DNA of 64,000 bases from JADZAI01 sp964390465 (GCA_964390465.1 CAYMIJ010000011.1:18194-82193), one strand, 5' to 3'; positions 44,747 to 54,233 are shown, counted from the first letter of the stretch. Program-made: numbers and translations. Notes: generated by a model not told the origin, from the sequence alone.

Positions 44747-46123
44747 ATGACGGGCTTCACCCTTTCAGGGCGGACCATCGCCGCCTACGTCCTGCCGACG
44801 GCGCCGTTGGCAGCTCTTGGCCTGCCTATGGTTGTCTATGTGCAGCCCTTTTACATTTCGAGTCTGGGCCTGGACCAGAATGCTGTCGCGCTGGTGATGT
44901 TCCTTGCCCGGCTGATGGACATCATCATCGACCCCTTTATCGGTTGGATGAGCGATGTGACCCGCACGCGCTGGGGGCGCCGCCGCCCATGGATGACCGT
45001 GGCCGTCCCGCCCTTCATGGCCGGCGTCTTCCTGTTGTTCGTGCCACCACAGGACGCCACCATCAATTACTTCGCCATATGGGTCGTGATCTCGTACCTG
45101 TCCTATTCCGTTGCGGCGATCACGCATGTGGCCTGGGGCGCCGAACTTTCGACCGTCTATCACGAACGCACCCGCGTTCAGGGTTGGCGCGAGTTCGCCG
45201 CTGTTGCCGGTTTCCTTCTGGTTCTGCTTCTGCCTGTGCTTCTTGAGCAATTTGTTCCGGGTGCCACAGCCTATGACAAGCAGGCCGCGATGGGGTGGTT
45301 CATCGTGATTGCCATGCCCATCACCGTCGCCATTCTTCTGTGGCAAGTACCGGAACCTGCACTTGTTGAATCGCAGACCAAGCACAAGCTGGACATCATG
45401 GCCGCCGTGAAGCTGGTCATTTCAAACAGCGCGCTGCGGCGCATTCTGGCAGCCGACCTTCTGATGGGACTCGCGCCCGGCATCACCGGCGCATTGTTCG
45501 TGTGGATGGTCATCTACTATCTTCAGTTGCCCAAGCTCTATTCGACGCTGCTGTTCATCTATTTCGTTGCGGGGCTGTTCTTCATCCCTGCGTGGATCAA
45601 GCTTAGTTACCGCATGACCAAGCATCGCGCCCTATGCCTTGCCTGCGCATATTCAATCTGCGCCGGGCCGCTGATCTATCTGATACCGCAAGGCAATTTC
45701 TGGGCAGCTGCGGGCATCCTCATCCTCTCGGGTGTCACCTATGGCGCTGGTGGTTTTCTGCTGCGTTCCATCATGGCGGATGTGGTGGACGTGGATACGC
45801 TTGCCACTGGGCGTGAACGTTCAGGGCTATTCTATTCTCTGCTCGTGATGACCAACAAACTGGGATATGCGCTCTCCTCTCTGGTCATCGTCGTGCTGTC
45901 TTATCTCGGCTTCAAGGCAGCACCGGGCGCCGTGAACTCGCCCGAAGCGATCATGAATTTTTCTTATGTCTTCGTAGGCTTCCCTGTTTTCTTCCTGATC
46001 CTGACGATCCTGACCATGTGGAGCTTCCCGATTGACAAGTTCCGTCAGCAGGAAATCCGCGAGGCCATCTCACGCAAGCGCGAGGAAGCCGCCGCCGAGA
46101 TCGCCGCGATGAAACTCGACTGA
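44747..46123 (+). CDS. MFS transporter of the glycoside-pentoside-hexuronide group
   Basis: Inner-membrane carrier of 458 residues with 12 predicted helices. The loop DIIIDPFIGWMSDVTRTRWGRRRPWM (about 60-85) is the GPH-family signature, related to MelB. GPH carriers import sugars or glucuronides with a cation; the solute is not readable. The start ATG 44747 has GAGG 9 bases upstream; a TTG 15 bases earlier lacks a site. Its TGA shares a base with the mazG ATG (TGATG), so the two are coupled, though the functions seem unrelated. Confidence 0.85.
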   Translation: MTGFTLSGRTIAAYVLPTAPLAALGLPMVVYVQPFYISSLGLDQNAVALVMFLARLMDIIIDPFIGWMSDVTRTRWGRRRPWMTVAVPPFMAGVFLLFVPPQDATINYFAIWVVISYLSYSVAAITHVAWGAELSTVYHERTRVQGWREFAAVAGFLLVLLLPVLLEQFVPGATAYDKQAAMGWFIVIAMPITVAILLWQVPEPALVESQTKHKLDIMAAVKLVISNSALRRILAADLLMGLAPGITGALFVWMVIYYLQLPKLYSTLLFIYFVAGLFFIPAWIKLSYRMTKHRALCLACAYSICAGPLIYLIPQGNFWAAAGILILSGVTYGAGGFLLRSIMADVVDVDTLATGRERSGLFYSLLVMTNKLGYALSSLVIVVLSYLGFKAAPGAVNSPEAIMNFSYVFVGFPVFFLILTILTMWSFPIDKFRQQEIREAISRKREEAAAEIAAMKLD

Positions 46124-46917
46124 TGAACAATCCGGGACGCATGAAGGATCTGCTTGATCTGATGGAGCGGCTACGCGCGCCCGGTGGCTGTCCGTGGGAC
46201 CGCGCGCAGACCTTCACAACCATAGCGCCCTATACGGTCGAGGAAGCCTATGAGGTCGCCGACGCCATAGAACGCAGCGACATGAATGCACTGAAAGACG
46301 AACTGGGCGATCTGCTGTTTCAGGTCGTGTTCCATGCCCGTATGGCAGAGGAAGACCGGCAGTTTGCATTCGCTGATGTCGTTGAGGCCGTGATGACCAA
46401 GATGGTCCGCCGCCACCCGCATGTCTTTGGTGATGCAAAGCCGCGTACTGATGCCAGCGCGCAGCTTGTTGAGTGGGAGGCGATCAAGTCCGCAGAACGC
46501 GCCGCCAAACCAGCGCAGCACACATCCATACTTGATGATGTGCCGCGCACCCTGCCCGCTTTGCCGCGCGCCGTGAAACTGACCAAACGCGCCGCGCAGG
46601 TCGGGTTCGACTGGCCGGATGCTGAACAGGTCTTTGCCAAGCTGGATGAGGAAATTGGCGAAGTGAAGGGCGCGCTGGCCGCTGCAGATCAGGACGCCAT
46701 TGAAGACGAACTGGGCGATGTACTGTTCGTCATTGCCAATCTCGCCCGCAAGCTGGGGCATGATCCGGAAAAGGCATTGGCCCGCACCAATGCCAAATTC
46801 GTGAGGCGCTTTCAGAAGATCGAGGCGCTGCTGGCGGCGCGTGGCAAGACACCCGATCAGTCCAGTCTTGAAGAGATGGACGCCCTGTGGGGCGAAGCGA
46901 AAGCGGCGGGGCTGTAA
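46123..46917 (+). CDS. mazG: Nucleoside triphosphate pyrophosphohydrolase MazG
   Basis: House-cleaning enzyme that hydrolyses NTPs and dNTPs to monophosphates. The 264-residue protein has two MazG domains: MERLRAPGGCPWDRAQTFTTIAPYTVEEAYEVADAI...ELGDLLFQVVFHARMAEE (EExxE...ExxD Mg motif) and the second DEEIGEVKGAL...EDELGDVLFVIANLARKLG. Length equals E. coli MazG (263). It starts on the stop of the MFS gene and ends exactly where the convergent ABC transporter gene ends (no gap). Confidence 0.96.
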   Translation: MNNPGRMKDLLDLMERLRAPGGCPWDRAQTFTTIAPYTVEEAYEVADAIERSDMNALKDELGDLLFQVVFHARMAEEDRQFAFADVVEAVMTKMVRRHPHVFGDAKPRTDASAQLVEWEAIKSAERAAKPAQHTSILDDVPRTLPALPRAVKLTKRAAQVGFDWPDAEQVFAKLDEEIGEVKGALAAADQDAIEDELGDVLFVIANLARKLGHDPEKALARTNAKFVRRFQKIEALLAARGKTPDQSSLEEMDALWGEAKAAGL

Positions 46918-48798
46918 TCAGGAGCCCGCCGCCGCGCCGATGTCGGCGATCGGATCATTTGAACCGAACGCATCGACCAGTTTGTCGCGTGCCTCAGCCG
47001 CTTCACGCTGGCGATTCCACATGCCGGCATAGACACCATTCTGCGTCAGCAGATCGCCATGGCGACCGCGCTCAACAATTTCGCCATCAACCAGCACGAT
47101 GATTTCATCGGCATCGACGATGGTTGAAAGGCGGTGCGCGATCACCAGCGTCGTGCGGTTGCGCGACACATCTTCCAGTGCCTGCTGGATTTCGCGTTCC
47201 GTGTGCGTGTCGAGCGCACTGGTGGCTTCATCAAGCAACAGGATGGGCGGGTTCTTCAAGATGGTGCGGGCAATCGCCACACGCTGTTTTTCACCGCCGG
47301 AAAGCTTCAGGCCGCGCTCGCCCACCATCGCCTGATAGCCCTGCGGCAGCTTGGCAATGAACGGCGCTATCTGTGCATGGCGCGCGGCTTCTTCGACTTC
47401 GGCATCACTGGCCCCCACCCGGCCATAGCGGATATTATAGGCGACCGTGTCGTTAAACAGTACCGTATCCTGCGGCACGATACCGATGACAGACCTAACG
47501 CTATCCTGTGCGACGTCACGCAGATCCTGACCATCAATCGAGACCTTACCGGACTGGATGTCATAGAAGCGGTAGAGAATGCGCGAAAGCGTAGACTTGC
47601 CAGCACCAGATGGGCCGACCACGGCGACGGTCTTGCCCGCTGGCACCCTGAAACTGATGCCTTTCAGGATGGTGCGCCCTTCCTCGTAGGAAAAGACGAC
47701 GTTCTCAAAATTGATTTCGCCGCCCGAAACCTTCAATGCCGGAGCGCCGGGCTTGTCGGTCACTTCCGGTGGCACGGCCAGAACATCGAACATCTTTTCC
47801 ATGTCGACCACCGCCTGGTTGATCTCGCGATAGACGGTGCCGAGCAGGTTCAGCGGGACGTAAAGCTGCACGAGAAAACCGTTGACGAGGATCATGTCGC
47901 CAATCGTCATGCGTCCATGGTCGATGCCGATGGCCGCCAGCGCCATAACGATGGTGAGACCCACCGCGATGATTGCCGCCTGCCCGGTGTTCAGGAATGC
48001 CAGCGATGTCTGGGCCTTCTCGCTGGCACGGGCGAAACGATCCATCGCCACACCAAAGCGCTGCGCTTCATGTTCTTCGGCGTTGAAGTATTTGACGGTC
48101 TCGTAGTTCAGAAGACTATCCACCGCCTTGGTGTTCGCTTCTGTGTCACTGTCGTTCATCGCCCGGCGGATCGCTACGCGGCGTTCCGTTACCGAAATCG
48201 TGAACCAGCCATAGATGACGATGGTGCCCAGCGTGACCAGGGCGAACCAGATATCGAACTTGACGATCAGGATGACCAGCACGAGCGCCAATTCAAGCAG
48301 CGTCGGGAAGATCGAGAACAGCGCGAAATAGAGCAGCGAGTCGATGCCTTTGGTGCCGCGCTCAATCACACGGTTGAGCCCGCCGGTGCGCTTTTCAAGA
48401 TGAAAACGCAATGACATCGCGTGGATATGACGAAAGGTCTTGATCGCGACTTCACGGACGGCGCGGAAGGCGACCTTAGCAAAGACAGCATCACGCAACT
48501 GCGCAAAAGCTTGCATCATGATGCGGGCGACGCCATAGGCGAGGATAAGCCCTATCGCCGCCGCCAGCCCCTGATAGGCGGGGCCGGGCTGAAGCGCATC
48601 GACCGCGCCGGCATACATGAATGGCACGGTGATGGTGATGATTTTGGCAAGGATCAGAAAGCCAATGGCGATCAGGACGCGCCGCTTCAATGCAGGCTGC
48701 CCGGCGGGCCACATATAAGGGCCAAGCGCCCGGACCGTCCGCCAGCGGTCGGCGTTCTTCATGGCGGCGGCGGATTCGGCAGAGGGCGGAGGACTCAT
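46918..48798 (-). CDS. ATM1-type ABC exporter
   Basis: Half-transporter ABC exporter of 626 residues: a six-helix membrane domain (about 45-330) and an ATPase domain with Walker A VGPSGAGKST, signature LSGGEKQRVAIAR, Walker B ILLLDEATSALD and H-loop VIAHRLST. HAMSLRFHLEKRTGGLNRVIERGTKGI and TVKYFNAEEHEAQRF identify the ATM1/HMT1 group, which in mitochondria and alphaproteobacteria exports glutathione-linked sulfur compounds or metals. It is monocistronic and convergent with mazG. Confidence 0.9.
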   Translation of the reverse strand: MSPPPSAESAAAMKNADRWRTVRALGPYMWPAGQPALKRRVLIAIGFLILAKIITITVPFMYAGAVDALQPGPAYQGLAAAIGLILAYGVARIMMQAFAQLRDAVFAKVAFRAVREVAIKTFRHIHAMSLRFHLEKRTGGLNRVIERGTKGIDSLLYFALFSIFPTLLELALVLVILIVKFDIWFALVTLGTIVIYGWFTISVTERRVAIRRAMNDSDTEANTKAVDSLLNYETVKYFNAEEHEAQRFGVAMDRFARASEKAQTSLAFLNTGQAAIIAVGLTIVMALAAIGIDHGRMTIGDMILVNGFLVQLYVPLNLLGTVYREINQAVVDMEKMFDVLAVPPEVTDKPGAPALKVSGGEINFENVVFSYEEGRTILKGISFRVPAGKTVAVVGPSGAGKSTLSRILYRFYDIQSGKVSIDGQDLRDVAQDSVRSVIGIVPQDTVLFNDTVAYNIRYGRVGASDAEVEEAARHAQIAPFIAKLPQGYQAMVGERGLKLSGGEKQRVAIARTILKNPPILLLDEATSALDTHTEREIQQALEDVSRNRTTLVIAHRLSTIVDADEIIVLVDGEIVERGRHGDLLTQNGVYAGMWNRQREAAEARDKLVDAFGSNDPIADIGAAAGS

Positions 48799-48813
48799 GC
48801 CGATATAGATAGA

Positions 48814-48836
48814 GGCTGCGGATCAAATCCGCAGCC
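48814..48836 (-). terminator. Hairpin after cytochrome c' gene
   Basis: A perfect 10-bp stem (GGCTGCGGAT 48814-48823, 48827-48836) with a 3-base loop, 28 bases past the cytochrome stop on the - strand. It is followed by TCTATCTATAT, a weak U-rich tail. It probably separates the cytochrome and ABC transporter transcripts. Confidence 0.5.
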
Positions 48837-48863
48837 CCCAAAAGACGTTGACGCTACTACCGC

Positions 48864-49373
48864 TTACTTTTCCGGTGCGCGAAAAGCCTCATGGCACCCT
48901 TTGCACGCCTTACCGACATCACCGAACGCGGCCTTCACGGCATCCGGCTTGCCTTCCGCTGATGCGGTCATGAGTGGGCCAAGGGCATCATCAAGCGCCT
49001 TGTCCTTCGCTTCGAAGCCAGCCCAATCGGTCCAGATTTCAGCCATGGCACGGGTCTTGGTGATGCCGCCCTCGCCGGGGCCTGAGCCCTTGGGAAACCA
49101 CGAGGCCAGCTCGTTCTGGCTGTCGTCCAGAAGCTTCACGGCAGCCTGCATCGCGGCCTTATCAGAGCCATCATACTGGGAGAGCAGCTTCATCGCATCG
49201 CCCATTTCCTCAAAAGCATCGTGCCGGTAGTCGACAAGCGCCTGACCGGTGGGCAGTGCAGCAGCCGCCGGCGCGGGCGCTTCCGCCCCTTGAGATGTCG
49301 TAACGCCCAAAGCTGTCATCGCAATGCCAACGACCAAGCCAACAAAAATCCAGTTGAAACGTTCGCGTGTCAT
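48864..49373 (-). CDS. Cytochrome c' family protein
   Basis: Periplasmic four-helix-bundle haem protein, 169 residues from ATG 49373 (GAGGA 5 bases upstream). It has an N-terminal signal segment (about 10-30, ending near QGAEA) and a Pro/Ala-rich spacer. The cytochrome c' fold follows: TGQALVDYRHDAFEEMGDAMKLL, IWTDWAGFEAKDKALDDALGPLM, and the haem-binding CKGCHEAFR close to the C-terminus. The CxxCH at the end is characteristic of class II cytochromes, which bind NO or act in electron transfer. It is 65 bases upstream of the ABC gene on the same strand. Confidence 0.92.
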   Translation of the reverse strand: MTRERFNWIFVGLVVGIAMTALGVTTSQGAEAPAPAAAALPTGQALVDYRHDAFEEMGDAMKLLSQYDGSDKAAMQAAVKLLDDSQNELASWFPKGSGPGEGGITKTRAMAEIWTDWAGFEAKDKALDDALGPLMTASAEGKPDAVKAAFGDVGKACKGCHEAFRAPEK

Positions 49374-49444
49374 GAAGTCCTCGTAAGAGATATCCCGCGC
49401 GTCGAAGAATAGCGGAATCACGCTTCAGCGTATATGGGATTTGC

Positions 49445-49984
49445 ATGAAGTCGATTTGCGTATTCTGCGCCGCATCGGACGGCGTCAACACCGCCTATGC
49501 CGGCGCCGCTGAGGATCTGGGACGCCAGATTGCGGGGCGCGGGCTCAGGCTTGTCTATGGCGGCGGCAGCGTCGGGTTGATGGGCATCGTTGCCCGTGCT
49601 GCCAAGCGGGCCGGGGGCGAAGTGATCGGGGTGATCCCTTCCTTCCTGCGTTATGTCGAGGCGCCAGAGGGGGACATCAGCGAGATGCACATCGTGCAAT
49701 CGATGCATGAGCGCAAGCAGATGATGTTCGATTTCAGCGATGGCTTCATCGTGCTGCCCGGCGGCATCGGCACGCTGGATGAAACCATCGAGATCATGAC
49801 CTGGGCACAGCTTGAGCGTCACACCAAGCCCATTATGCTGGTGAACACGCTGAACTACTGGTCGGCATTCGATGCTATGATGGACCATATCATCACCAAT
49901 GGCTTCGCCAGACCTGGCCTGAAAGACCTGTATCGTCTTGCGCCAACGCCTGAAGCCGCACTCACCGCATTGATGCGCGCCTGA
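49445..49984 (+). CDS. LOG family protein (TIGR00730, Rossmann fold)
   Basis: The 179-residue cytoplasmic protein has the lysine-decarboxylase-like/LOG signatures LVYGGGSVGLMG (about 37-48) and PGGIGTLDETIEIMTW (about 107-122). The family hydrolyses nucleoside 5'-monophosphates to free base and ribose phosphate (cytokinin activation in plants). In bacteria the natural substrate is often AMP or is unknown. It is divergent from the cytochrome c' gene and overlaps the convergent rarD by 23 bases at their 3' ends. Confidence 0.92.
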   Translation: MKSICVFCAASDGVNTAYAGAAEDLGRQIAGRGLRLVYGGGSVGLMGIVARAAKRAGGEVIGVIPSFLRYVEAPEGDISEMHIVQSMHERKQMMFDFSDGFIVLPGGIGTLDETIEIMTWAQLERHTKPIMLVNTLNYWSAFDAMMDHIITNGFARPGLKDLYRLAPTPEAALTALMRA

Positions 49985-50849
49985 GCGCTTCGGCAGAGAC
50001 CAGCGCAAGAGCCAGCCAGATCAGCGCAAAGCTGAGGCCATGCATCAGTGTAAAACGCTCACCATAAGCGAATACCGCCAGCGCCAGCGAAATGCTCGGT
50101 GCGATATATTGCAGAAAGCCGATGGTGGAGAGGCGGATAGAGCGCGCGCCTACCGAAAAGAGCCAGAGCGGAATGGCGGTCACCGGCCCAGCGCCGATCA
50201 AAAGCAGACTCTGCCAGGACGGACCATTGCCAAAGGCGAGCGCATGATGCGTGCCAAGAAAAAACAGATAGGCAAGAGCCAGCGGCATGGCCAGCATGGT
50301 TTCGATGAAAAGTCCGTCCAGCGCCGAGGCATCGACCACCTTGCGAACATAGCCATAGAGCGCAAAGCTGGAGGCGAGCACGAGCGAGATCCATGGCAGG
50401 CCGCCCAACGCCATGGCCTGAACGACGACACCCGCCGCTGCCAGCCCCAAAGCCCCGGCACGCAGGCGCGTGATCCGTTCACCCAGCAGGAAGATGCCGA
50501 GCAGGATCGAGAAGATCGGGTTGATATAATAGGCAAGGCTTGTTTCAACGATGCGGCCTGCCTGAACCGCCCAGATGAAAATACCCCAATTCGTGGAGAT
50601 GAGGAGCGTGGACAGGGCCAGCGCGCCAAGGCTTTTCCGTGTGGCGATGATCGCGCGGATATGCGGCAGACGCCCCAGCACCAGCACGATGGGGGCCAGA
50701 AAGGCCACACACCAGACGACACGATGTGTCAGCACTTCCCAGGCAGAGACGCCGCCCAGCGCCTTCCAGTAAATAACGACAACGCCCCAGATGACATAGG
50801 CAATCGCCGCCGCAATGACGCCCTGGGCAGAATCCTTGGGCTGAGTCAC
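49962..50849 (-). CDS. rarD: EamA/RarD-family transporter
   Basis: Inner-membrane protein of 295 residues with about ten transmembrane helices in two EamA repeats (AYVIWGVVVIYWKALGGVSAWEVLTHRVVW; WIFAWAVQ-like IFIWAVQAGRIVETSLAYYINPIFSILLG). The first of these matches RarD (AYVIWGxxPxYwK). Members export metabolites or amino acids; the substrate is unknown. ATG 50849 overlaps the cimA stop by 4 bases (ATGA). Downstream it overlaps the LOG gene tail by 23 bases on the opposite strand. Confidence 0.9.
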   Translation of the reverse strand: MTQPKDSAQGVIAAAIAYVIWGVVVIYWKALGGVSAWEVLTHRVVWCVAFLAPIVLVLGRLPHIRAIIATRKSLGALALSTLLISTNWGIFIWAVQAGRIVETSLAYYINPIFSILLGIFLLGERITRLRAGALGLAAAGVVVQAMALGGLPWISLVLASSFALYGYVRKVVDASALDGLFIETMLAMPLALAYLFFLGTHHALAFGNGPSWQSLLLIGAGPVTAIPLWLFSVGARSIRLSTIGFLQYIAPSISLALAVFAYGERFTLMHGLSFALIWLALALVSAEALRRASMR

Positions 50850-52444
50850 AGGGCTTTGTGCCCGTCGCGCAGAAGTTTCCAGGTGATCGAGTCCGCCAGC
50901 GCCTCGAACGAGGCATCGACGATATTCGGCGACACACCGACCGTTGACCAGCGATTGCCGTTGCCATCAGCGCTTTCAATGAGAACGCGCGTCACCGCTT
51001 CGGTTCCCGATGTGAGGATGCGCACTTTGTAATCCACAAGGCGCAGATCAGCGAGCGCCTGTGAATAATCGCCAAGGTCTTTACGCAGTGCATCGTCCAG
51101 CGCATCGACCGGACCATTACCCTCGCCTACCGAATGGATGGCGCGGCCATGCACTTCGGTCTTCACCATGGCTTCCGAAACGGTTGTCTGCTCGCCGCGA
51201 GCGTTGAACCGCCGCTCAACAAGCACTCGATAGGATTGCACCGTGAAATAATCCGGCACCTGCCCCAGAACACGCCGCGCCAGAAGCTCAAACGAGGCGT
51301 CAGCACCTTCATAAGCGTACCCCAGAAACTCGCGGCTCTTCACTTCTTCAAGCAGGCGTTTCACACGCGGATCGCTCGCGTCATAGGCGATGCCGAGCTG
51401 ATCGAGACGGCTCAGCACATTGGAACGCCCGGCCTGATCGGAAACGAGAATCATGCGCGTATTACCAACCGTTTCCGGTGGTACATGCTCATAAGTGCGC
51501 GGATCCTTCTGCACGGCTGAGGCGTGCAGGCCGCCTTTGTGAGCAAAAGCCGATGCCCCGACATAAGGCTGATGCCGATTAGGCGCACGATTGAGGATTT
51601 CATCAAGCAGCCGTGAGATTTCGACCAACCGCTTCAGTCCTGCGCCATCAACCCCTATTTCAAGAACGGAACGATAGGGTTCCTTGAGCGCCAGCGTGGC
51701 GATCAGCGACAGGATGTTGGCATTGCCGCAGCGCTCGCCAAGTCCGTTCAGTGTGCCCTGCGCCTGCGTGACGCCAGCCTCGATCGCCGCCAGCGTGCAG
51801 CCCACCGCGTTCTCGGTGTCGTTGTGTGTATGGATGCCGAGCCGTTCGCCGGGAAAGCGGCGGGTCACCTCGCGCACGATGCGATAGACCTCTGAAGGCA
51901 GTGTGCCGCCATTGGTATCGCAGAGCACGGACCAGCGCGCGCCACCGTCAAACGCTGCTTCCAGTGCCGCCATCGCATAGGCTTCATTGGCCTTGTAGCC
52001 ATCGAAGAAATGTTCGGCATCGAACATCGCTTCCTTGCCAGACGCCGCCAGTGCGGCCATCGACTCGCGAATGCATGTAAGGTTTTCATCACGCGGAATG
52101 CCAAGTGCGACATCCACCTGATAATCCCACGACTTGCCGACCAGACACCCGGCCTTCGCAGGCGCGTTAAGGATCGGGGCGAGCGAGGGGTCGTTCGCGG
52201 CGCTGATCCCGGCGCGCTTTGTCATGCCAAAAGCAGTGAAGACCGCCCGTTTCAGATGCGGCGGCGCGGCGAAGAAGGCGGTATCTGTGGGGTTCGCGCC
52301 CGGCCATCCGCCTTCGATATAGTCGAGGCCGAGTTCATCCAGCGCCAGGGCAATCTGGCGCTTGTCCTCGACCGAGAAATCAACGCCGCTGGTCTGCGCA
52401 CCATCACGCAGCGTCGTGTCGAACAGGAAGATGCGCTGTTTCAT
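50846..52444 (-). CDS. cimA: (R)-citramalate synthase CimA
   Basis: Condenses acetyl-CoA and pyruvate to (R)-citramalate, an alternative route to 2-oxobutyrate and isoleucine. The 532-residue protein starts RIFLFDTTLRDGAQTSGVDFSVEDK (DRE-TIM metal and acyl-CoA site). It has HTHNDTENAVGC (metal-binding His pair) and NGLGERCGNANL-like GLGERCGNANILS, and ends with the LeuA-type dimer/regulatory domain (about 395-530). The DTTLRDGAQTSGVDFS start separates CimA from LeuA (DTTLRDGEQ). The ATG at 52444 shares a base with the TAA of the upstream mini-gene (TAATG). Confidence 0.93.
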   Translation of the reverse strand: MKQRIFLFDTTLRDGAQTSGVDFSVEDKRQIALALDELGLDYIEGGWPGANPTDTAFFAAPPHLKRAVFTAFGMTKRAGISAANDPSLAPILNAPAKAGCLVGKSWDYQVDVALGIPRDENLTCIRESMAALAASGKEAMFDAEHFFDGYKANEAYAMAALEAAFDGGARWSVLCDTNGGTLPSEVYRIVREVTRRFPGERLGIHTHNDTENAVGCTLAAIEAGVTQAQGTLNGLGERCGNANILSLIATLALKEPYRSVLEIGVDGAGLKRLVEISRLLDEILNRAPNRHQPYVGASAFAHKGGLHASAVQKDPRTYEHVPPETVGNTRMILVSDQAGRSNVLSRLDQLGIAYDASDPRVKRLLEEVKSREFLGYAYEGADASFELLARRVLGQVPDYFTVQSYRVLVERRFNARGEQTTVSEAMVKTEVHGRAIHSVGEGNGPVDALDDALRKDLGDYSQALADLRLVDYKVRILTSGTEAVTRVLIESADGNGNRWSTVGVSPNIVDASFEALADSITWKLLRDGHKAL

Positions 52445-52542
52445 TAAATCAGCCCCTTCCATTTGAGCACACCGACGACCACCGCGATCAGCAGGACGAG
52501 CTTCACGGCGATCAGCAAAGCGATCTTACGGACCGGCGTCAT
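52444..52542 (-). CDS. 32-residue single-helix membrane peptide
   Basis: A short ORF between cysS and cimA: a start MTPVRKIALL, then a continuous hydrophobic helix to about residue 26 and a basic end (LKWKGLI). The Arg-Lys N-terminus predicts an N-in membrane peptide. Its TAA overlaps the cimA ATG by one base (TAATG), a sign of translational coupling, and it begins 31 bases after the cysS stop. No motif is recognisable. Tight packing in the operon and the clean helix support a real small gene; conservation should decide. Confidence 0.55.
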   Translation of the reverse strand: MTPVRKIALLIAVKLVLLIAVVVGVLKWKGLI

Positions 52543-52573
52543 GTGTCGTGACCCGAAGGGTGGTGGCCGCTGC

Positions 52574-53950
52574 TCACAGTGCCCTCCACGTGGAACCCGA
52601 TGGGCCATCTTCCACCACCACACCCATGGCGGTGAGTTCATCACGCAGGCGATCCGCCTCGGCCCAGTTCTTGACTGTGCGCGCGGCAAAGCGTTCGGTC
52701 ACCAGCGTCTCAATGGCCGTGCGATCCAGAACAGCGCCTGCCGGCATCCACGAGCGATAGGCCTCGACGCTCTGACCGAACAGACCCAGCAACATGCCGC
52801 CCGCCCGCAATTCACGGGCAGCGTCTTTGGATTTCGCCGCAGCGCCGCGCAGTCTGTGCAGCTCGGTGATTGCTTCAGGCGTATTCAGATCATCAGAAAG
52901 CGCCGCCACCACAGCGGCAGGTGGCGGGACTGGTGCTTCATCTTCAACCTTGGCCACGATGTCATACCAGCCACGCAGAACGCTGCGCGCTTCGGCTGCC
53001 CCCGCCTCAGTCCAGTTGGTCGGCTGGCGATAATGGGTGGTCAGCATCTGCAGGCGCAGATTTTCGCCACGATACTTATCGAGCAGCTCGCGGATGGTGA
53101 AGAAGTTGCCAAGCGACTTCGACATCTTCTCGCCTTCCACATTCAGGAAGCCGTTATGCATCCAGTAATTGGCCATGACTTTCGTGCCATGCGCGCAGGT
53201 CGACTGGGCAATTTCGTTTTCGTGATGCGGGAAGGTCAAGTCGATGCCGCCGCCGTGAATATCGAACACCTCGCCCAGATGCTTCCAGCTCATGGCAGAG
53301 CATTCGATGTGCCAGCCAGGGCGGCCCCTGCCCCACGGACTGTCCCAGCCGGGCGTCGCCTCATCGGATGGTTTCCACAGCACGAAGTCCATCGGCCCGC
53401 GCTTGTAAGGCGCGACATCAACGCGCGCGCCGGCGATCATGTCGTCCAGCGAGCGGCGCGAGAGCTTGCCGTAATCCGGCATCGACTCGACGCTGAACAG
53501 CACATGGCCCTCAGCCTCATAGGCGTGCCCGGACGCAATGAGGCGACGGGTGAGTTCGATCATCTCGTCGAGATGCTCGGTGGCGCGCGGCTGCACGCTC
53601 GGCGGCAGATTGCCAAGATCGGTCACGTCCGCCTGATATTGCGCGTTGGTGCCTTCGGTGACGCGGCGGATCGCCTCGTTCAGCGGCAAAGCAGGAAAGT
53701 CGCGCGCCGCCCGTGCGTTGATCTTATCGTCCACGTCCGTGATGTTGCGGACATAGGTGACGTGACCGGCGCCATAGACATGCCGCAACAGCCGGAACAG
53801 CACGTCGAACACGATGACCGGGCGCGCATTGCCGATATGCGCAAAGTCATAAACCGTCGGGCCGCACACATACATGCGCACGTTCGCCGGATCGGTCGGG
53901 ATGAACACGTCTTTGGTGCGTGTGAGCGTGTTGTAGAGCTGGATGGTCAT
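52574..53950 (-). CDS. cysS: Cysteinyl-tRNA synthetase
   Basis: Class I synthetase charging tRNA-Cys. The 458-residue protein has YVCGPTVYDFAHIGNAR (HIGH as HIGN, zinc-binding Cys), the zinc-site WHIECSAMSWKHLG and FPHHENEIAQS, then KMSKS as GEKMSKSLGNFFTI. It ends with a helical anticodon-binding domain. Length matches E. coli CysS (461). It heads a - strand series with the membrane peptide, cimA and rarD. Confidence 0.97.
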   Translation of the reverse strand: MTIQLYNTLTRTKDVFIPTDPANVRMYVCGPTVYDFAHIGNARPVIVFDVLFRLLRHVYGAGHVTYVRNITDVDDKINARAARDFPALPLNEAIRRVTEGTNAQYQADVTDLGNLPPSVQPRATEHLDEMIELTRRLIASGHAYEAEGHVLFSVESMPDYGKLSRRSLDDMIAGARVDVAPYKRGPMDFVLWKPSDEATPGWDSPWGRGRPGWHIECSAMSWKHLGEVFDIHGGGIDLTFPHHENEIAQSTCAHGTKVMANYWMHNGFLNVEGEKMSKSLGNFFTIRELLDKYRGENLRLQMLTTHYRQPTNWTEAGAAEARSVLRGWYDIVAKVEDEAPVPPPAAVVAALSDDLNTPEAITELHRLRGAAAKSKDAARELRAGGMLLGLFGQSVEAYRSWMPAGAVLDRTAIETLVTERFAARTVKNWAEADRLRDELTAMGVVVEDGPSGSTWRAL

Positions 53951-54181
53951 GGACTTTGCTTCGTAGACAGAGAAATACCGGCAGATGCGGCGCCCGCGAA
54001 ACCCGTGTCCAAACGTCAGCTTGTCTTGTGATGACTGTGTTCAGGCAAATGCGTCGCGCGACCGCTGAGACTCAGCAGCTAATTCGTGCCTTTTGACACT
54101 GAAGGGCGCGCGTAAACATGAAGTCACTATGCCTGAAGCACGACGATATCCGCAAGACGCATTGATATACCTTCTGATGAC

Positions 54182-54210
54182 TTGACGAAGTTCATGTTTT
54201 GTTCTTTTGT
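54182..54210 (+). promoter_or_regulatory. LexA-controlled (SOS) promoter
   Basis: Bases 54190-54204 read GTTCATGTTTTGTTC, a perfect alphaproteobacterial LexA box GTTC-N7-GTTC. It sits between a -35 TTGACG (54182-54187) and the -10 position (17-base spacing, 54205-54210, TTTTGT, weak), so LexA would block RNA polymerase. The polymerase ATG is 30 bases past the box. A small stem TGGGGC-GCCAA-GCCCCA (54210-54226) precedes the ATG and could mask its ribosome site. Confidence 0.8.
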
Positions 54211-54233
54211 GGGGCGCCAAGCCCCAACCCCAC

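Noticed and set aside
47134..48414. 426-codon frame opposite the ABC exporter
   Set aside because: Mirror frame of a conserved ATPase gene with no ribosome site or motif.
52463..54031. 522-codon frame opposite cysS
   Set aside because: Overlaps the whole of an unmistakable cysS; product is His/Arg-rich and unlike any family.
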